Below are positions 34,436 through 44,173 of a stretch of DNA of 64,000 nucleotides, piece by piece; positions within the stretch are counted from its first letter, which is position 1, and every line of letters starts with the position of its first letter. This DNA is from Thaumarchaeota archaeon UBA223. GTDB taxonomy: Archaea; Thermoproteota; Nitrososphaeria; Nitrososphaerales; UBA57. The DNA is taken from the NCBI GenBank assembly GCA_002495905.1, contig DAHJ01000035.1:38999-102998 (forward strand), given 5' to 3'. The notes below the pieces were generated by a model. The model worked only from the letters and a program-made list of their open reading frames with translations. It made no database searches and was not told the origin of the DNA. The translations under genes were made by a program, and so were the position numbers.

Positions 34436-37312
34436 GAAAATAGCAGGTCTCATAGGTCTAGAGTAGATAGAACGATTTTTGGGATCATATAAATCAGAAT
34501 CATCTTCGGAAAACAAATCAACTTGAATATTATTTTGGAGTTTATAGAATGATTGAAGTTCTTGAAGAATTTGATTTTCGTTTAACTGTCCGATTTTAAG
34601 AATACGTGATTTAGTATAAGAATCCATGTTAGATATTTCTTTAAATATACTTTGGCAGAATTTAGGAATGTGTTTTTTGAATTCAGAATAATCAGGATTA
34701 TTTAAACTAGTTTCAATCAAATCTTTAAGATTAAACGAATCTTTTTGTAATGCAGATAAGAATATTTCCCATTTCCAATTAGCAGGAATGTATATGCATA
34801 TACGTTGGATTTGAATTTTTGTGACTTTAAGAATATTATTAATGTCTTCGATTGTATTTTTAATCAATTCTTCAGAAAGTTCAGTATTTTCATCGATTAA
34901 ATTGTCATCAGATGTAGGCCAGGTTTCAAGAGTAATTGATTTATCATGACCAAGAATTTCCCAAATTTCTTCAGAAAAATATGGTGCAAATGGAGCAAGT
35001 AGCTTGATTCGAGTTTCAAAGAAATATTTCAGGAATGAATTTTTTTCTTCAGTAGAAATAGTAGTTCTTCGATTATACCATAACAAATCAATATCGAGAA
35101 GATAGATTATATGATGAAGGGATTCTCTTACACGAAGTTTATTCATAGAATCAGTAGTGACATTAATTGTTCGTTGTAATCTACTCAGCATCCATTTTTC
35201 AATAGAATTAGCTTGATTTACATCATAATCAGGTGCATTTTTGATTTCTTGGACAACAGTGTAAATTCGATTAAGTCGTTCATTAAAGGATTTTACTAAT
35301 TCTAAACTAAAATCAGCGTCTTGAAGAAGTTCGGCAGCAGACATAATTCCTAAGCGAATAGGATCAGCTCCATATGTTTTTACAGCTTGTCTGAGAGGAA
35401 TTATATTTCCAAATGATTTAGACATTTTTTTACCATCCATCAAGACAGAGCCATTAACAACTATTTGTTGTGGCCAGTGGTTTTTAGGAAAGATAGCTGA
35501 ATGATTGAAAACAAAGAATGTTAAGTGGTTAGGTACAAGATCACGGCCAGAATGTCTGCTATCAAGGGGATAGAAATATAAAAATTCACTTCGAAGTTCG
35601 TCAACAGTAGTTTTATCAATTCCCGTAGTATTAGCAACAGAATTACATTCGCCAATACCTAAAAGTACGTAATCAAAGAATTCTTCTGAAAGTTTAGATG
35701 AATCAAGATTTTTTTCTTTAATTAATCTTGAGATTGTATAATATGCCATATAGATAACAGAATCAGAGAGACTTTCTATTATCCAATCATTATCCCAAGG
35801 AAGAATAGTACCAAGACCTGAATTTCGTGCACAGGCTTTTTCATGAAGCCAATCAATAGTATTATGAAATTCCACAGTTATTTCGTTAGGTAAAAGTGAC
35901 ATAGAATCAATTGAAGAATGAGCTTTTTCTTTCCAATCAGACATTCCATAGTCGATAAACCATTGATCTTCAAACATTTTTATTACGCATTCAGTACCAC
36001 ATCGACATATGACAGGACTGTTCATTATTTCATATAATTTAGTAGCAATGCCCATTTGAATTAGATCATTCTTCACTTTGTCTTTGGCAGTTTTAGCAGG
36101 TAAATCTGCATAATCACCTGCAATAACTAACATTTTGCCAGATGTGAATTCAAGGTTATAGAGTTCTTTTGTGGCTTCTACTAATTTTGGATCGTCTTGA
36201 TTTTTTATCGATAGTTCTGAGACAAGTTGTCTAGCAGGCGTATTGTTGTACTTTTCAGTTTTAATCACGTCAATTGGAACAAGATTATTTGTGTCTATTG
36301 TAGGGTATTTACTAAGTAAATCAAGATTAAGTGTAAAATCAACAATTGCCTGATAATCGTATGGAGCATGAGAAGGGACAGACATAACAAGACCTGTACC
36401 ATTTTTTGAGTCCACAAAAGAAGCAGGTAATAATTGGATTTTCATATCTGTAAACGGATTTTCAGTCCATTTACCAATCAGCGAATCTCCTGAAATAATT
36501 TCCAAAGAAGACTTATCTGAAACAAGATGTTCAAATTTATTCATTGAATCACGGCTTACAATCCATTTTTCGTCATTTAATGAAATTTTTACATATTCGA
36601 TTTCAGGATTAATCCAGAGATTGGTAACACCGAAAATAGTTTCTGGACGTAGTGTTGCAGTAACTAGTTTTGCATCTTCAAATGTAAATTTTATAATAGT
36701 ATATTCTCCAATGTCAGGTTCTACATCTCCCAAAGTATCGTGCTGACCTACAGGATTGCCATCATTAGGACACCAGCCGACAGGATGGCTGCCACGTGTA
36801 ATAAAACCGCCAGAATTTAGTTTTTTGAATTGCCATTCAATAAAACGGCTGTAAGCTTTATCAATAGTAGTAAATTCACGTCTCCAATCTATCGAATATC
36901 CCATTTCAATCATTCCTTGCTTGATTTCATTATGGAAGTATTGTGCAATTTTTATTGGTTCGTCAAGCTCTTTAATTGTAGACATGGGAATGTTGTAAAC
37001 ATCTTGAAATGCATTTATTAATTCAGGATCGTTTTCGGCAAGTCTTTTTGTCATTGCCAGTATAGGAGTTCCTGTATAGTGAAAAGCCATTGGAAATAAT
37101 ACATTAAATCCAAGCATTCTTTTATATCTCGCATAAACGTCGGTGAGAGTATAAGTTCGCCCGTGTCCAATATGTTGCGGTGAATTTGGATATGGATAAG
37201 CTACAGTGAGAAAGAACTTAGGTTTATCATTATCAATGTTTGTATTATGAAGAGATTCAACATCCCATTTGTTCCTCCATTTATGTTCAATATCTGACCA
37301 ATTTATTGTCAA
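34427..37312 (-). CDS. leuS: Leucyl-tRNA synthetase
   Basis: Charges tRNA-Leu. The 961-residue archaeal/eukaryotic-type enzyme has HIGH motif PQHIGHGRTYTL near residue 46 and KMSKS in GKKMSKSFGN near residue 628. Between them is the large editing (CP1) domain containing LVTATLRPETIFGVTNLWIN, the threonine-rich hydrolytic site. GSHPVGWCPNDGNPVGQHD is also a family marker. alaS lies 10 bases upstream on the same strand, so the two synthetase genes are probably co-transcribed. Confidence 0.96.
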   Translation of the reverse strand: MTINWSDIEHKWRNKWDVESLHNTNIDNDKPKFFLTVAYPYPNSPQHIGHGRTYTLTDVYARYKRMLGFNVLFPMAFHYTGTPILAMTKRLAENDPELINAFQDVYNIPMSTIKELDEPIKIAQYFHNEIKQGMIEMGYSIDWRREFTTIDKAYSRFIEWQFKKLNSGGFITRGSHPVGWCPNDGNPVGQHDTLGDVEPDIGEYTIIKFTFEDAKLVTATLRPETIFGVTNLWINPEIEYVKISLNDEKWIVSRDSMNKFEHLVSDKSSLEIISGDSLIGKWTENPFTDMKIQLLPASFVDSKNGTGLVMSVPSHAPYDYQAIVDFTLNLDLLSKYPTIDTNNLVPIDVIKTEKYNNTPARQLVSELSIKNQDDPKLVEATKELYNLEFTSGKMLVIAGDYADLPAKTAKDKVKNDLIQMGIATKLYEIMNSPVICRCGTECVIKMFEDQWFIDYGMSDWKEKAHSSIDSMSLLPNEITVEFHNTIDWLHEKACARNSGLGTILPWDNDWIIESLSDSVIYMAYYTISRLIKEKNLDSSKLSEEFFDYVLLGIGECNSVANTTGIDKTTVDELRSEFLYFYPLDSRHSGRDLVPNHLTFFVFNHSAIFPKNHWPQQIVVNGSVLMDGKKMSKSFGNIIPLRQAVKTYGADPIRLGIMSAAELLQDADFSLELVKSFNERLNRIYTVVQEIKNAPDYDVNQANSIEKWMLSRLQRTINVTTDSMNKLRVRESLHHIIYLLDIDLLWYNRRTTISTEEKNSFLKYFFETRIKLLAPFAPYFSEEIWEILGHDKSITLETWPTSDDNLIDENTELSEELIKNTIEDINNILKVTKIQIQRICIYIPANWKWEIFLSALQKDSFNLKDLIETSLNNPDYSEFKKHIPKFCQSIFKEISNMDSYTKSRILKIGQLNENQILQELQSFYKLQNNIQVDLFSEDDSDLYDPKNRSIYSRPMRPAIFLE

Positions 37313-37322
37313 AAGATCACCT

Positions 37323-40049
37323 TTATTTTACATTAACAATTGATTGAACAGTATTAATGATTGTCTTATTGTCGGAGATTTTAGAACATCCGCCTTGTGC
37401 AAATCTTTCATTTCCTCCACCTGAACCTCCAAAAGATTTGGCAATTTGACGAGCTAAATCAACGGCTCGGTATTTTTTGTTGATTTGTTCGCCACAAAAG
37501 ACAAATAATTTAGAATTATTAGATTCACTAATTATTCCAACATAAATTAGATTATCAAGTTTGTTAATACAATGCTCACCAACAAGAATATGAAAATCAG
37601 TATCAACGCCATCCCAATCAATAATAGATAATTTAGTGTCAGAAATTGAAATTGAAGATTTATCAAGATTATCAAATATGATATCGGCGAGATGATTTTT
37701 TATTAGAGATTTTGAATTTCTTTTTATTGTATCGTTATCTTGGATTAAATCATCAATTGTTTTAGTGAGTTTATCAATTGGAACAGAAAGATTACTACTA
37801 ATTGATGATAATAATTCATTTTGTTTTTGGATGTAATTTATTGCAGTTTCTCCAGCGACGTATTCTAGGCGTTCAACTCCATCTTGAACTCTTTCATTCT
37901 TGATTATTTTAATCAAGCCTAATTCACCTGTACGTGAGACATGAGTGCCAGCGCAAGCTTCAACATCCCAAGTTTCAATATCCTGTACTCGAATATTTTT
38001 GCCAGGTGCAATACCTCCTTGGTAAATTGAGAAGCCGTATTTCTTTTCGGCTTCACCTCTATCTAATACCAGTTTATGAACAGGTAAATTTTGTCTAATA
38101 GCATCATTCGCTAGTTTTTCTATTTTTTCAATTTGTTTCAAAGATAAATGTTCAAAATGAGTAATGTCAAGACGTGCTTTATCTACATCTTTAAATGCAG
38201 AAGATTGCCAAATCCAGGAACCTAAAGCACGTTTAGCAGCACCCAACATTACATGTGTTGCAGTATGATGACGTGTAAGTATCTGTCGACGAGTTTCGTT
38301 TATTTTTCCTTTAAGTATTGTACCAGTTTTAATATCTGCTTTTTTAATTTTATGTAAGATTACTTGCCCATATTTTTCAACGTCAAGAACTTCGTGGTTA
38401 CCTAAAGTACCAGAATCAGGTTCTTGTCCACCCGCTCGTGCATAAAATGCAGTTTGATCCAATATAATAAATGAATATTTAGAATTATGAAATACTTCAA
38501 GGACGCTACCGTCAAATTCAATGAGTTCTTGATTTTCATAAAACAAAGGCCGAGTTTCTGGTAATTTGTCAATGTCAAATGTTCGTTTTGGTTTTTCTGT
38601 TTTGTTAAGGATATGTCGTTCTGTGACTTTGGCGTAGAAATTAGCGGGTATTTTTATATCTAGGCCTTGATCTTTGATGAATTCAGGAGTAATACCATCT
38701 GAATCATATAATTTGATCAGAGTTTCTTCGTCGACAGATTGATTTGAATTCTGCATATTGGAAACAATTTTTTTTATTCTTTCCTGTGTATTATCATATC
38801 TTTTCTCTTCTACTTCAAGAATCTTCAATATTTCATTTCGGTGTTCTTTGAGTTCGGGATAGATTTGTGACAAATAATCAATATGCCAATCTGCAATCTC
38901 GCCTAATTCAACATTCCATTTTTGAGAGTGGATTTTAGAAAGGGATCTTCTAAGCAAAACCCTAAGATTATAGCCGCCACCCACATTACTTGGTAAAGCT
39001 CCATCACTAATTGCAAATACAAGGGTTTTTACATGGTCAAGAACTGCAAACATAGATTCGAATGGAGTGATTTTTTTTAGTAAGGTATCTTTATCGATGC
39101 CAAGTTTTTCTGCTACTTGTTTACGGGTAATTTCAATATCTGAGACTTCATCAAGATTTAACATACCAGAAAACTTAGAATAGTTCTTGAAAAAATCTTC
39201 GTCGTAAATAATATTACATTTATCAATCATATGATTAATTGTGCTGCCAAAAACTGCTTCGTAAGCAGTAGGTGTGCCTTGAGTAAGCCAACTAAAACGT
39301 TCTAATCCTGCACCCATATCAATTATTTTATCGTCCATAGTTTTGTAATTAGTAGGATCTCCTTCAAATTGAGTAAATACAGCATTACCTAATTCTAACC
39401 CACGAACATAATATTCTAGAGAGTATCCAAAAGCTCCGTAACCAACCCATACATCTTCTTTGAAAACAATTTCTTTCTTAGGAATGCCAAAAACATTATT
39501 CAATAATCCGTAATCAAGATCAATACATTCATTTTTCCAATATCCTGTTTCATTTGCCACACAATGTTGGCCAATCATTACAAAGGATGTAAAATGTTTA
39601 CCACTAACTCCAACATTTTCAATATCATTAAATCGTAAACACATTTGAGGAATAATTAATTGATTCTCGGGAAATTCAAATGCAATTTTACCTCCTTCAA
39701 TTCGTTGAAAATCAACAATAGATGCAATAGTAAAATATAGATCTGGACGCCATCGAGCAACAACAGGATAACGATTTACACTTGTGTGGTTATTTTTTAC
39801 GAAATATTCTTCTATTGCTTTCCAACATTCGGCATAATCAAGTTTTTTTGAGGTTGGGGAATCATCAATGAAACCATATTGCTCACAAGGTTGTTCTGGG
39901 CAAGTGGAACGGGATTCGTCAGCTGTCCAGAAGAAATTATCGCAATTTGGACATTGTTTTCGTATAAAACCTTCTTTTTCGAATAAATTAACAAAATAAT
40001 AATTCTTATAATCTGAAGAGAATTTCTTCCGAAGAAGGTCTTTATTCAT
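37323..40049 (-). CDS. alaS: Alanyl-tRNA synthetase
   Basis: Charges tRNA-Ala and deacylates mischarged Ser/Gly-tRNA. The archaeal type is marked by the N-terminal zinc module CPNCDNFFWTADESRSTCPE before the class II catalytic core (RPDLYFTIASIVDFQRIEGG). The editing domain has HHTATHVMLGAAKRALG near residue 594 and CAGTHVSRTGELG near residue 697, supplying the HxxxH and CxxxH zinc ligands. The C-terminus ends in a glycine-rich FGGSGGGNERFAQGGCS segment. Its 908 residues are as expected. Confidence 0.97.
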   Translation of the reverse strand: MNKDLLRKKFSSDYKNYYFVNLFEKEGFIRKQCPNCDNFFWTADESRSTCPEQPCEQYGFIDDSPTSKKLDYAECWKAIEEYFVKNNHTSVNRYPVVARWRPDLYFTIASIVDFQRIEGGKIAFEFPENQLIIPQMCLRFNDIENVGVSGKHFTSFVMIGQHCVANETGYWKNECIDLDYGLLNNVFGIPKKEIVFKEDVWVGYGAFGYSLEYYVRGLELGNAVFTQFEGDPTNYKTMDDKIIDMGAGLERFSWLTQGTPTAYEAVFGSTINHMIDKCNIIYDEDFFKNYSKFSGMLNLDEVSDIEITRKQVAEKLGIDKDTLLKKITPFESMFAVLDHVKTLVFAISDGALPSNVGGGYNLRVLLRRSLSKIHSQKWNVELGEIADWHIDYLSQIYPELKEHRNEILKILEVEEKRYDNTQERIKKIVSNMQNSNQSVDEETLIKLYDSDGITPEFIKDQGLDIKIPANFYAKVTERHILNKTEKPKRTFDIDKLPETRPLFYENQELIEFDGSVLEVFHNSKYSFIILDQTAFYARAGGQEPDSGTLGNHEVLDVEKYGQVILHKIKKADIKTGTILKGKINETRRQILTRHHTATHVMLGAAKRALGSWIWQSSAFKDVDKARLDITHFEHLSLKQIEKIEKLANDAIRQNLPVHKLVLDRGEAEKKYGFSIYQGGIAPGKNIRVQDIETWDVEACAGTHVSRTGELGLIKIIKNERVQDGVERLEYVAGETAINYIQKQNELLSSISSNLSVPIDKLTKTIDDLIQDNDTIKRNSKSLIKNHLADIIFDNLDKSSISISDTKLSIIDWDGVDTDFHILVGEHCINKLDNLIYVGIISESNNSKLFVFCGEQINKKYRAVDLARQIAKSFGGSGGGNERFAQGGCSKISDNKTIINTVQSIVNVK

Positions 40050-40148
40050 ACTAAATAAACATAGTAAGTTTTGCTTATTAATAGCTCTATATAGGCTCAG
40101 GCCAAGTCAAGAATAAGAAAATCAAATAATTTTCAGAAATATTTTAAA

Positions 40149-40158
40149 CCTTATATAG
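40149..40158 (+). promoter_or_regulatory. TATA-like element of the L12 gene
   Basis: CCTTATATAG at 40149-40158 lies about 29-38 bases before the L12 ATG at 40187, compatible with archaeal TATA spacing and a very short leader. L12 needs its own promoter because it is inverted relative to the L10 operon. Confidence 0.5.
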
Positions 40159-40186
40159 ATGAAAAAAAAATTGTATCGTTATACAA

Positions 40187-40501
40187 ATGGAATACATTTA
40201 TGCGGCTTTGCTTTTGCACAAGCTTGAACAAAAAATTGATGAAGACACTGTAAAAAAAGTGATTACATCAACAGGTGTAGAACCTGATGAAGTTAAAGTC
40301 AAAGCATTGGTCTCAGCATTAAGTGAAGTAGACATTGAAGATGCATTGAAAAACGCAGCTACAACAGCAGTAGCAGCAGCGCCTGCAGCAGCTCCAGCAG
40401 AATCATCTGGTGAAGCAAAAGCAGAAGAAAAGAAAGAAGAAGAGAAAGACGAAAAGAAAGAAGAAGAAGCCATGGAAGGCTTAGCTAGTTTATTCGGTTA
40501 A
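40187..40501 (+). CDS. rpl12: Ribosomal protein L12 (P1), stalk protein
   Basis: Acidic stalk protein that recruits GTPase factors to the ribosome. It begins [20 protein letters not shown], has the dimerisation domain, an Ala-rich hinge ([14 protein letters not shown]), a Lys/Glu-rich linker and the conserved C-terminal peptide [11 protein letters not shown] used to bind elongation factors. Its 104 residues are normal. It is on the plus strand, converging on the L10 gene (61-base gap), rather than downstream of L10 in the same operon as in most archaea. Confidence 0.95.
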   Translation: MEYIYAALLLHKLEQKIDEDTVKKVITSTGVEPDEVKVKALVSALSEVDIEDALKNAATTAVAAAPAAAPAESSGEAKAEEKKEEEKDEKKEEEAMEGLASLFG

Positions 40502-40509
40502 ACTAAATA

Positions 40510-40540
40510 ATCTTTTTCAAAAATTTTATTTTAATTCTTT
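40510..40540 (+). terminator. U-rich terminator region after L12
   Basis: Just after the L12 stop the plus strand has several T runs (TCTTTTTC, ATTTTATTTT, TTCTTT). Archaeal intrinsic termination uses oligo-T tracts without a required hairpin, so this is a plausible terminator between convergent L12 and L10. Confidence 0.4.
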
Positions 40541-40562
40541 ATGAAGTAGTTAATCTAAATTA

Positions 40563-41420
40563 TTAATTTACAAGCTTACTTAATGCTTCAGCTTCTAGAT
40601 GTTTCTTAGCAAGAATAGATGAAACAGTTTCTTTAGTAATATAATTAGATTCAATAGAAAGATTCTTAGAATTATTAAAAGCTTCAGCAAGTAAAAGTGG
40701 AACAGTCTCTTTGGTAAGATATTCTTGTTTTAGTGCAAAATTGAGAGCATTATTAAACGATCCAATTAAATTAGTACGATATTCATCTAAATCTATAGCA
40801 ACATCTTGAGCAGGATATATTAAACCATCATTATAGGCAACATCAATTGCAACTCCTGCTTTAATTGGTTTTATATTAAGTTTTGATAACAATGCCGCGA
40901 GAGAAGAATTGATTACATCGCCTTCTTGTGCAACAACAGTATCTTCACTTACAGCAATACTACCTGCATCAATACGAGTAGGAATATTAAATTCTTTAAA
41001 GGCACTAAGATCAGGACCAGGTTGCATTCCGGTATTTCCTGCTGGAACTACAATTTCTCCTGATGCAACATCACCATCACGTGCGGGAAGATCAACTTTA
41101 CCTTTTTCCAATAAGAGAAATAATTTGAATGGGTCCATATCAGTAAATATGAATGCTTTTTGTTCGGAAACTGCTTCGATGAGTTTGTCAGAATTAGTAA
41201 CTTTGGAATCATTTACGCCACGTTTAGCAAGAGTATTTTTTACAACTCTGATTTTAAGATCATCTTTGAAAGACTTTCTTAACTGCATTAATTGAGCAGC
41301 TCGAACTTTATAGAGATTGCAAAAGGCAGTGGTATTGTTAGATTTAATCAATTCAGAGATTTCATTAATAGTATCAGTCTTCCATTGTGGGAATTTAGTC
41401 TTAGTTTTAGTGGAAGACAT
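40563..41420 (-). CDS. rplP0: Ribosomal protein L10 (P0)
   Basis: Stalk base protein that binds 23S rRNA and holds the L12 dimers. It shows the archaeal P0 pattern: FPQWKTDTINEISELIKSN, AAQLMQLRKSFKDDLKIRVV, GNTGMQPGPDLSAFKEFNIP and an Ala/Leu-rich C-terminal tail of repeated helices for L12 binding. It ends at ALSKLVN without the acidic Lys/Glu tail and terminal SLF-type peptide found in many archaeal P0 proteins. The ATG at 41420 overlaps the L1 stop by one base (TGATG). Confidence 0.93.
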   Translation of the reverse strand: MSSTKTKTKFPQWKTDTINEISELIKSNNTTAFCNLYKVRAAQLMQLRKSFKDDLKIRVVKNTLAKRGVNDSKVTNSDKLIEAVSEQKAFIFTDMDPFKLFLLLEKGKVDLPARDGDVASGEIVVPAGNTGMQPGPDLSAFKEFNIPTRIDAGSIAVSEDTVVAQEGDVINSSLAALLSKLNIKPIKAGVAIDVAYNDGLIYPAQDVAIDLDEYRTNLIGSFNNALNFALKQEYLTKETVPLLLAEAFNNSKNLSIESNYITKETVSSILAKKHLEAEALSKLVN

Positions 41421-42073
41421 CAAACTGCCTCCTGTGCGGAAAGATTAATAGGTGGAGACATAGAGAGTTTTATAACAAATCCTTTTAGATTTTTTTCATT
41501 ATTTGGGAGTTTTGCAGTTACAGTATTAATAATTAATAATGCATTTTCGACAATTTGTTCGTCATTCATATCTTCATCGCCCAATTTTGTAGACAATGAT
41601 AGAGTTCGACCACGGATACGAGTAGCAGTTTTATATTTATTGATCATGTTTTCAATAGGAGTATCAATAGTTATAGGCAAAGGCATTCGTCCTTTAGGAC
41701 CAAGGAATTTACCCAATACTTTACCAACTTTAGGCATTGCAGTAGTTTCAGCTAAGAAGAAATCATAAGAATAAGCAATTTTACGAGCTGAACGTTTATC
41801 GTCAGACATTTCGTCAATTTTATTCGTTTCAAGAACTTGATCGGCGTCTGTTTTTGCTCTTAGATTAAGATCTCCAGATGCAATTACGCATACTTTAGAT
41901 TTATTTTGTGGAGGGTTTGGAAGAAAAATAGTTTCATTAAGATTAATTTGATTCTTTTTGACATCTATATCTTTAAGGTTTATTACTAGTTCAAAAGATT
42001 GTTTAAACTGACGTTTAGTAGAGGCAGAACGTGCCTTTTTGACAGTTTCGAGTATAGGTTGTGATTTGACCAT
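41420..42073 (-). CDS. rpl1: Ribosomal protein L1
   Basis: Forms the L1 stalk near the E site and often represses its own mRNA. Diagnostic segments are VCVIASGDLNLRAK, DFFLAETTAMPKVGKVLGKF followed by LGPKGRMPLPI, and IRGRTLSLSTKLGDEDM. Its 217 residues are normal. The ATG at 42073 follows a good Shine-Dalgarno-like AAGGTGA and a separate TATA-like element, so L1-L10 may be transcribed apart from the upstream secE-nusG-L11 genes. Confidence 0.95.
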   Translation of the reverse strand: MVKSQPILETVKKARSASTKRQFKQSFELVINLKDIDVKKNQINLNETIFLPNPPQNKSKVCVIASGDLNLRAKTDADQVLETNKIDEMSDDKRSARKIAYSYDFFLAETTAMPKVGKVLGKFLGPKGRMPLPITIDTPIENMINKYKTATRIRGRTLSLSTKLGDEDMNDEQIVENALLIINTVTAKLPNNEKNLKGFVIKLSMSPPINLSAQEAV

Positions 42074-42110
42074 TTATTTCACCTTATTATAATATTCACA
42101 GGAGAGTTCC

Positions 42111-42120
42111 ATTTTATAAA
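42111..42120 (-). promoter_or_regulatory. Internal TATA-like element upstream of L1
   Basis: On the minus strand TTTATAAAAT (42120-42111) lies about 40 bases before the L1 ATG in a 60-base intergenic gap, followed by the AAGGTGA ribosome-binding site. This would give a short-leadered L1-L10 transcript. Confidence 0.45.
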
Positions 42121-42133
42121 TTTTTTATTGGAA

Positions 42134-42616
42134 TCAATTAAACGATTCATCCCATTTTCCTTCATTAATTTCTATAAAAAGGTCTTTTGGTTCTTTGTTT
42201 TCCACAGTGATTCCCATACTAACGCAAGTACCAAGTAATTCTTTTACTGCGCTTTTAATAGTAGTAGCATAAGATTGATCAATCTTGGTATTAGCGACTT
42301 TGACTAATTGGTCCATAGAGAGATTTCCAACTTTTTCGCTGTTTGGAGTGCCAGAGCCTTTTTCGACACCTAATGCTTTAGCCAATAACGCAGAGGAAGT
42401 AGGTATACCAACTTCAACGTCAAAGGTTTTGCTTTCTACTTGAACAATAATTTTAACAGGTACTCTCATTCCAGAATATTCTTTAGTTTTTTCATTAATT
42501 TCATTAACAATAGCCATAACATTAAGACCCATTGGAGCAAGAGCAGGACCCAATGGAGGTCCAGCATTAGCTTGTCCTCCTGCAACTAACAAAGGAATTA
42601 TCTTTTCATCGCCCAT
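42134..42616 (-). CDS. rpl11: Ribosomal protein L11
   Basis: Binds the GTPase-associated centre of 23S rRNA. It has the L11 signature IPLLVAGGQANAGPPLGPAL followed by APMGLNVMAIVNEINEKT, and near the C-terminus VKELLGTCVSMGITVENKEP. I chose the ATG at 42616 (MGDEK), giving 160 residues; it begins two bases after the nusG stop and matches other archaeal L11 starts, whereas an in-frame start 30 bases earlier would add an atypical basic extension inside nusG. Confidence 0.96.
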   Translation of the reverse strand: MGDEKIIPLLVAGGQANAGPPLGPALAPMGLNVMAIVNEINEKTKEYSGMRVPVKIIVQVESKTFDVEVGIPTSSALLAKALGVEKGSGTPNSEKVGNLSMDQLVKVANTKIDQSYATTIKSAVKELLGTCVSMGITVENKEPKDLFIEINEGKWDESFN

Positions 42617-42617
42617 A

Positions 42618-43103
42618 TTAATTCTCATCCTTAGATTTTTCAACAATGCGAATTCCGTTTACATCAACGGTAACAGGAAGTTGATATGGTGCATCAAGTA
42701 ACATAATAGTAACTTCAGAACGTCCAGCTTCAACACGTGTAATTTTAGCGCGCATGTTTTTGAAAGGTCCACTAGTAATCTCTACAACATCATTAACTGA
42801 AACTTCAGAAACTATTGAACGAGTAACAAGAAACTTTTCAATATCTTCATATGGTACAATACCAGGAATCATATTCTTTACGTGTTTAAATCCGGATATT
42901 GCATCAGACACCACTTGTGCGTTTGGAGCTTCAAAAAATACATATCCCTTAAGAGATTCAATAACAACAATAGAACGAATAGGTGATTGAATACTAGATT
43001 CATCATCGCGTTCTAAACGATTGCCGACGAATTTTGCAACATTTTGTTCTTGTCCGCCAGTTGTTTTTACTGCAAAAAATCTACTTTGAATCGAAGTGCT
43101 CAA
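42618..43103 (-). CDS. nusG: Transcription elongation factor NusG/Spt5
   Basis: Binds the RNA polymerase clamp and promotes processivity. The NGN domain begins RFFAVKTTGGQEQNVAKFVG and includes GYVFFEAPNAQVVSDAISGF; the KOW domain follows with VNDVVEITSGPFKNMRAKIT and RVEAGRSEVTIMLLDA. Its 161 residues match archaeal Spt5. The start is TTG at 43103. It lies 12 bases after secE, the conserved archaeal secE-nusG-L11 order. Confidence 0.95.
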   Translation of the reverse strand: MSTSIQSRFFAVKTTGGQEQNVAKFVGNRLERDDESSIQSPIRSIVVIESLKGYVFFEAPNAQVVSDAISGFKHVKNMIPGIVPYEDIEKFLVTRSIVSEVSVNDVVEITSGPFKNMRAKITRVEAGRSEVTIMLLDAPYQLPVTVDVNGIRIVEKSKDEN

Positions 43104-43114
43104 TATATATCACG

Positions 43115-43291
43115 TTAACCAGTTAATCTGAATAATGAGCCAACAAGTTGAATAACATATCCAATAGTACCAACAATACTCATCCCAATAACTGTAAGTT
43201 TAAGATATAATAAAAACTCAGTTCTATCAGAACGCTTTGCTAATTTGAGCGTATGTATGCATGAATTTATGAAAGCAACTATACCAGCCAA
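43115..43291 (-). CDS. secE: Protein translocase subunit SecE (Sec61 gamma)
   Basis: Small tail-anchored subunit of the SecYE translocon. The minus-strand frame read from the stop at 43115-43117 gives the amphipathic segment HTLKLAKRSDRTEFLLYLKL followed by one hydrophobic helix (VIGMSIVGTIGYVIQLVGSL) and the end FRLTG, the expected SecE architecture. The frame stays open upstream, but the only plausible start is TTG at 43291, giving 58 residues. Location directly before nusG supports the call. Confidence 0.88.
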   Translation of the reverse strand: MAGIVAFINSCIHTLKLAKRSDRTEFLLYLKLTVIGMSIVGTIGYVIQLVGSLFRLTG

Positions 43292-43351
43292 TTTATTCTT
43301 TGTTGAATGATAGATTATATTTGATAAACTTTTTGTTATAAGTAGAAAAAG

Positions 43352-44173
43352 ATGAAGAACAGCATCAAGAAATCGACCATAATTCTATCGAAAATGGACA
43401 AAGCAAGCATGACTATGTTAGAGAAAATAAGGGAAATAGAGAATTTTGACAATATTTGTGAAACAGAGGAATATAGCAAGTTGCAGAGTAACAATAGAAC
43501 ACTGATAGTATTAAACAAGGAAATGATTTATTTCAATGATATTGAGGAGATAGAAAGATCAGATAGATTTGTATATTTATCCAGACATGTAAGTCAAACT
43601 AAGAAGCCAACTTTAACATCTCATTTTCTTGGCAATCCTTCAAATGAAGCTCCATATGGAGGAGAAGGTATGAAAATAGCTGCCACCTGTCCCGAATTAA
43701 TGAAGAATTATATGAATAAATTGAATATGCAAAAAGATAATTTATCAGGATATGAAATTAGTTTAGAAGCAATTCATCATGGTCCAACAAATATTTCAAA
43801 ACCATGTATATTCATAGAAATTGGTTCAGATCTTGAACAATGGAAAGACGAAAGAATTGCAGAGATTGTTGTAAGAACAATAATTAATTCTGTAGATAAT
43901 CAAATTAGCGTAGAAAAAGTAGGAATAGGTTTGGGAGGTCCTCATTATTCAAAGAAGTTTACAGAATTATTATTTAATACAGAATATGCAATTACAGGAT
44001 ATATTTCACGACATTATATGAATTATTTTAATGAAGATATATTAAAACAGATGATTGAAAAGTGTGAACAAGAAGTAAAATATGCAATATTAGACAAAAA
44101 AGGAATTGGAAAAGATAAGAAAAGAGTTTTGGAATTATTAGAAGAAAATAATTTAGAAATAATATTTATTTAG
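43352..44173 (+). CDS. dtdA: Archaeal D-aminoacyl-tRNA deacylase (DtdA/GEK1 type)
   Basis: Hydrolyses D-amino acids from mischarged tRNAs. The 273-residue zinc enzyme shows YLSRHVSQTKKPTLTSHFLG followed by NPSNEAPYGG, then ISLEAIHHGPTNISKPCIFI and the C-terminal GLGGPHYSKKF, all characteristic of the archaeal/plant DtdA family and distinct from bacterial Dtd. It is divergent from secE and convergent with a membrane protein gene (eight-base overlap). Confidence 0.93.
   Translation: MKNSIKKSTIILSKMDKASMTMLEKIREIENFDNICETEEYSKLQSNNRTLIVLNKEMIYFNDIEEIERSDRFVYLSRHVSQTKKPTLTSHFLGNPSNEAPYGGEGMKIAATCPELMKNYMNKLNMQKDNLSGYEISLEAIHHGPTNISKPCIFIEIGSDLEQWKDERIAEIVVRTIINSVDNQISVEKVGIGLGGPHYSKKFTELLFNTEYAITGYISRHYMNYFNEDILKQMIEKCEQEVKYAILDKKGIGKDKKRVLELLEENNLEIIFI

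Noticed and set aside
40198..40473. 91-residue Ser/Ala-rich frame opposite L12
   Set aside because: It is an antisense shadow of the Ala/Glu/Lys-rich L12 hinge; low complexity and no start context.
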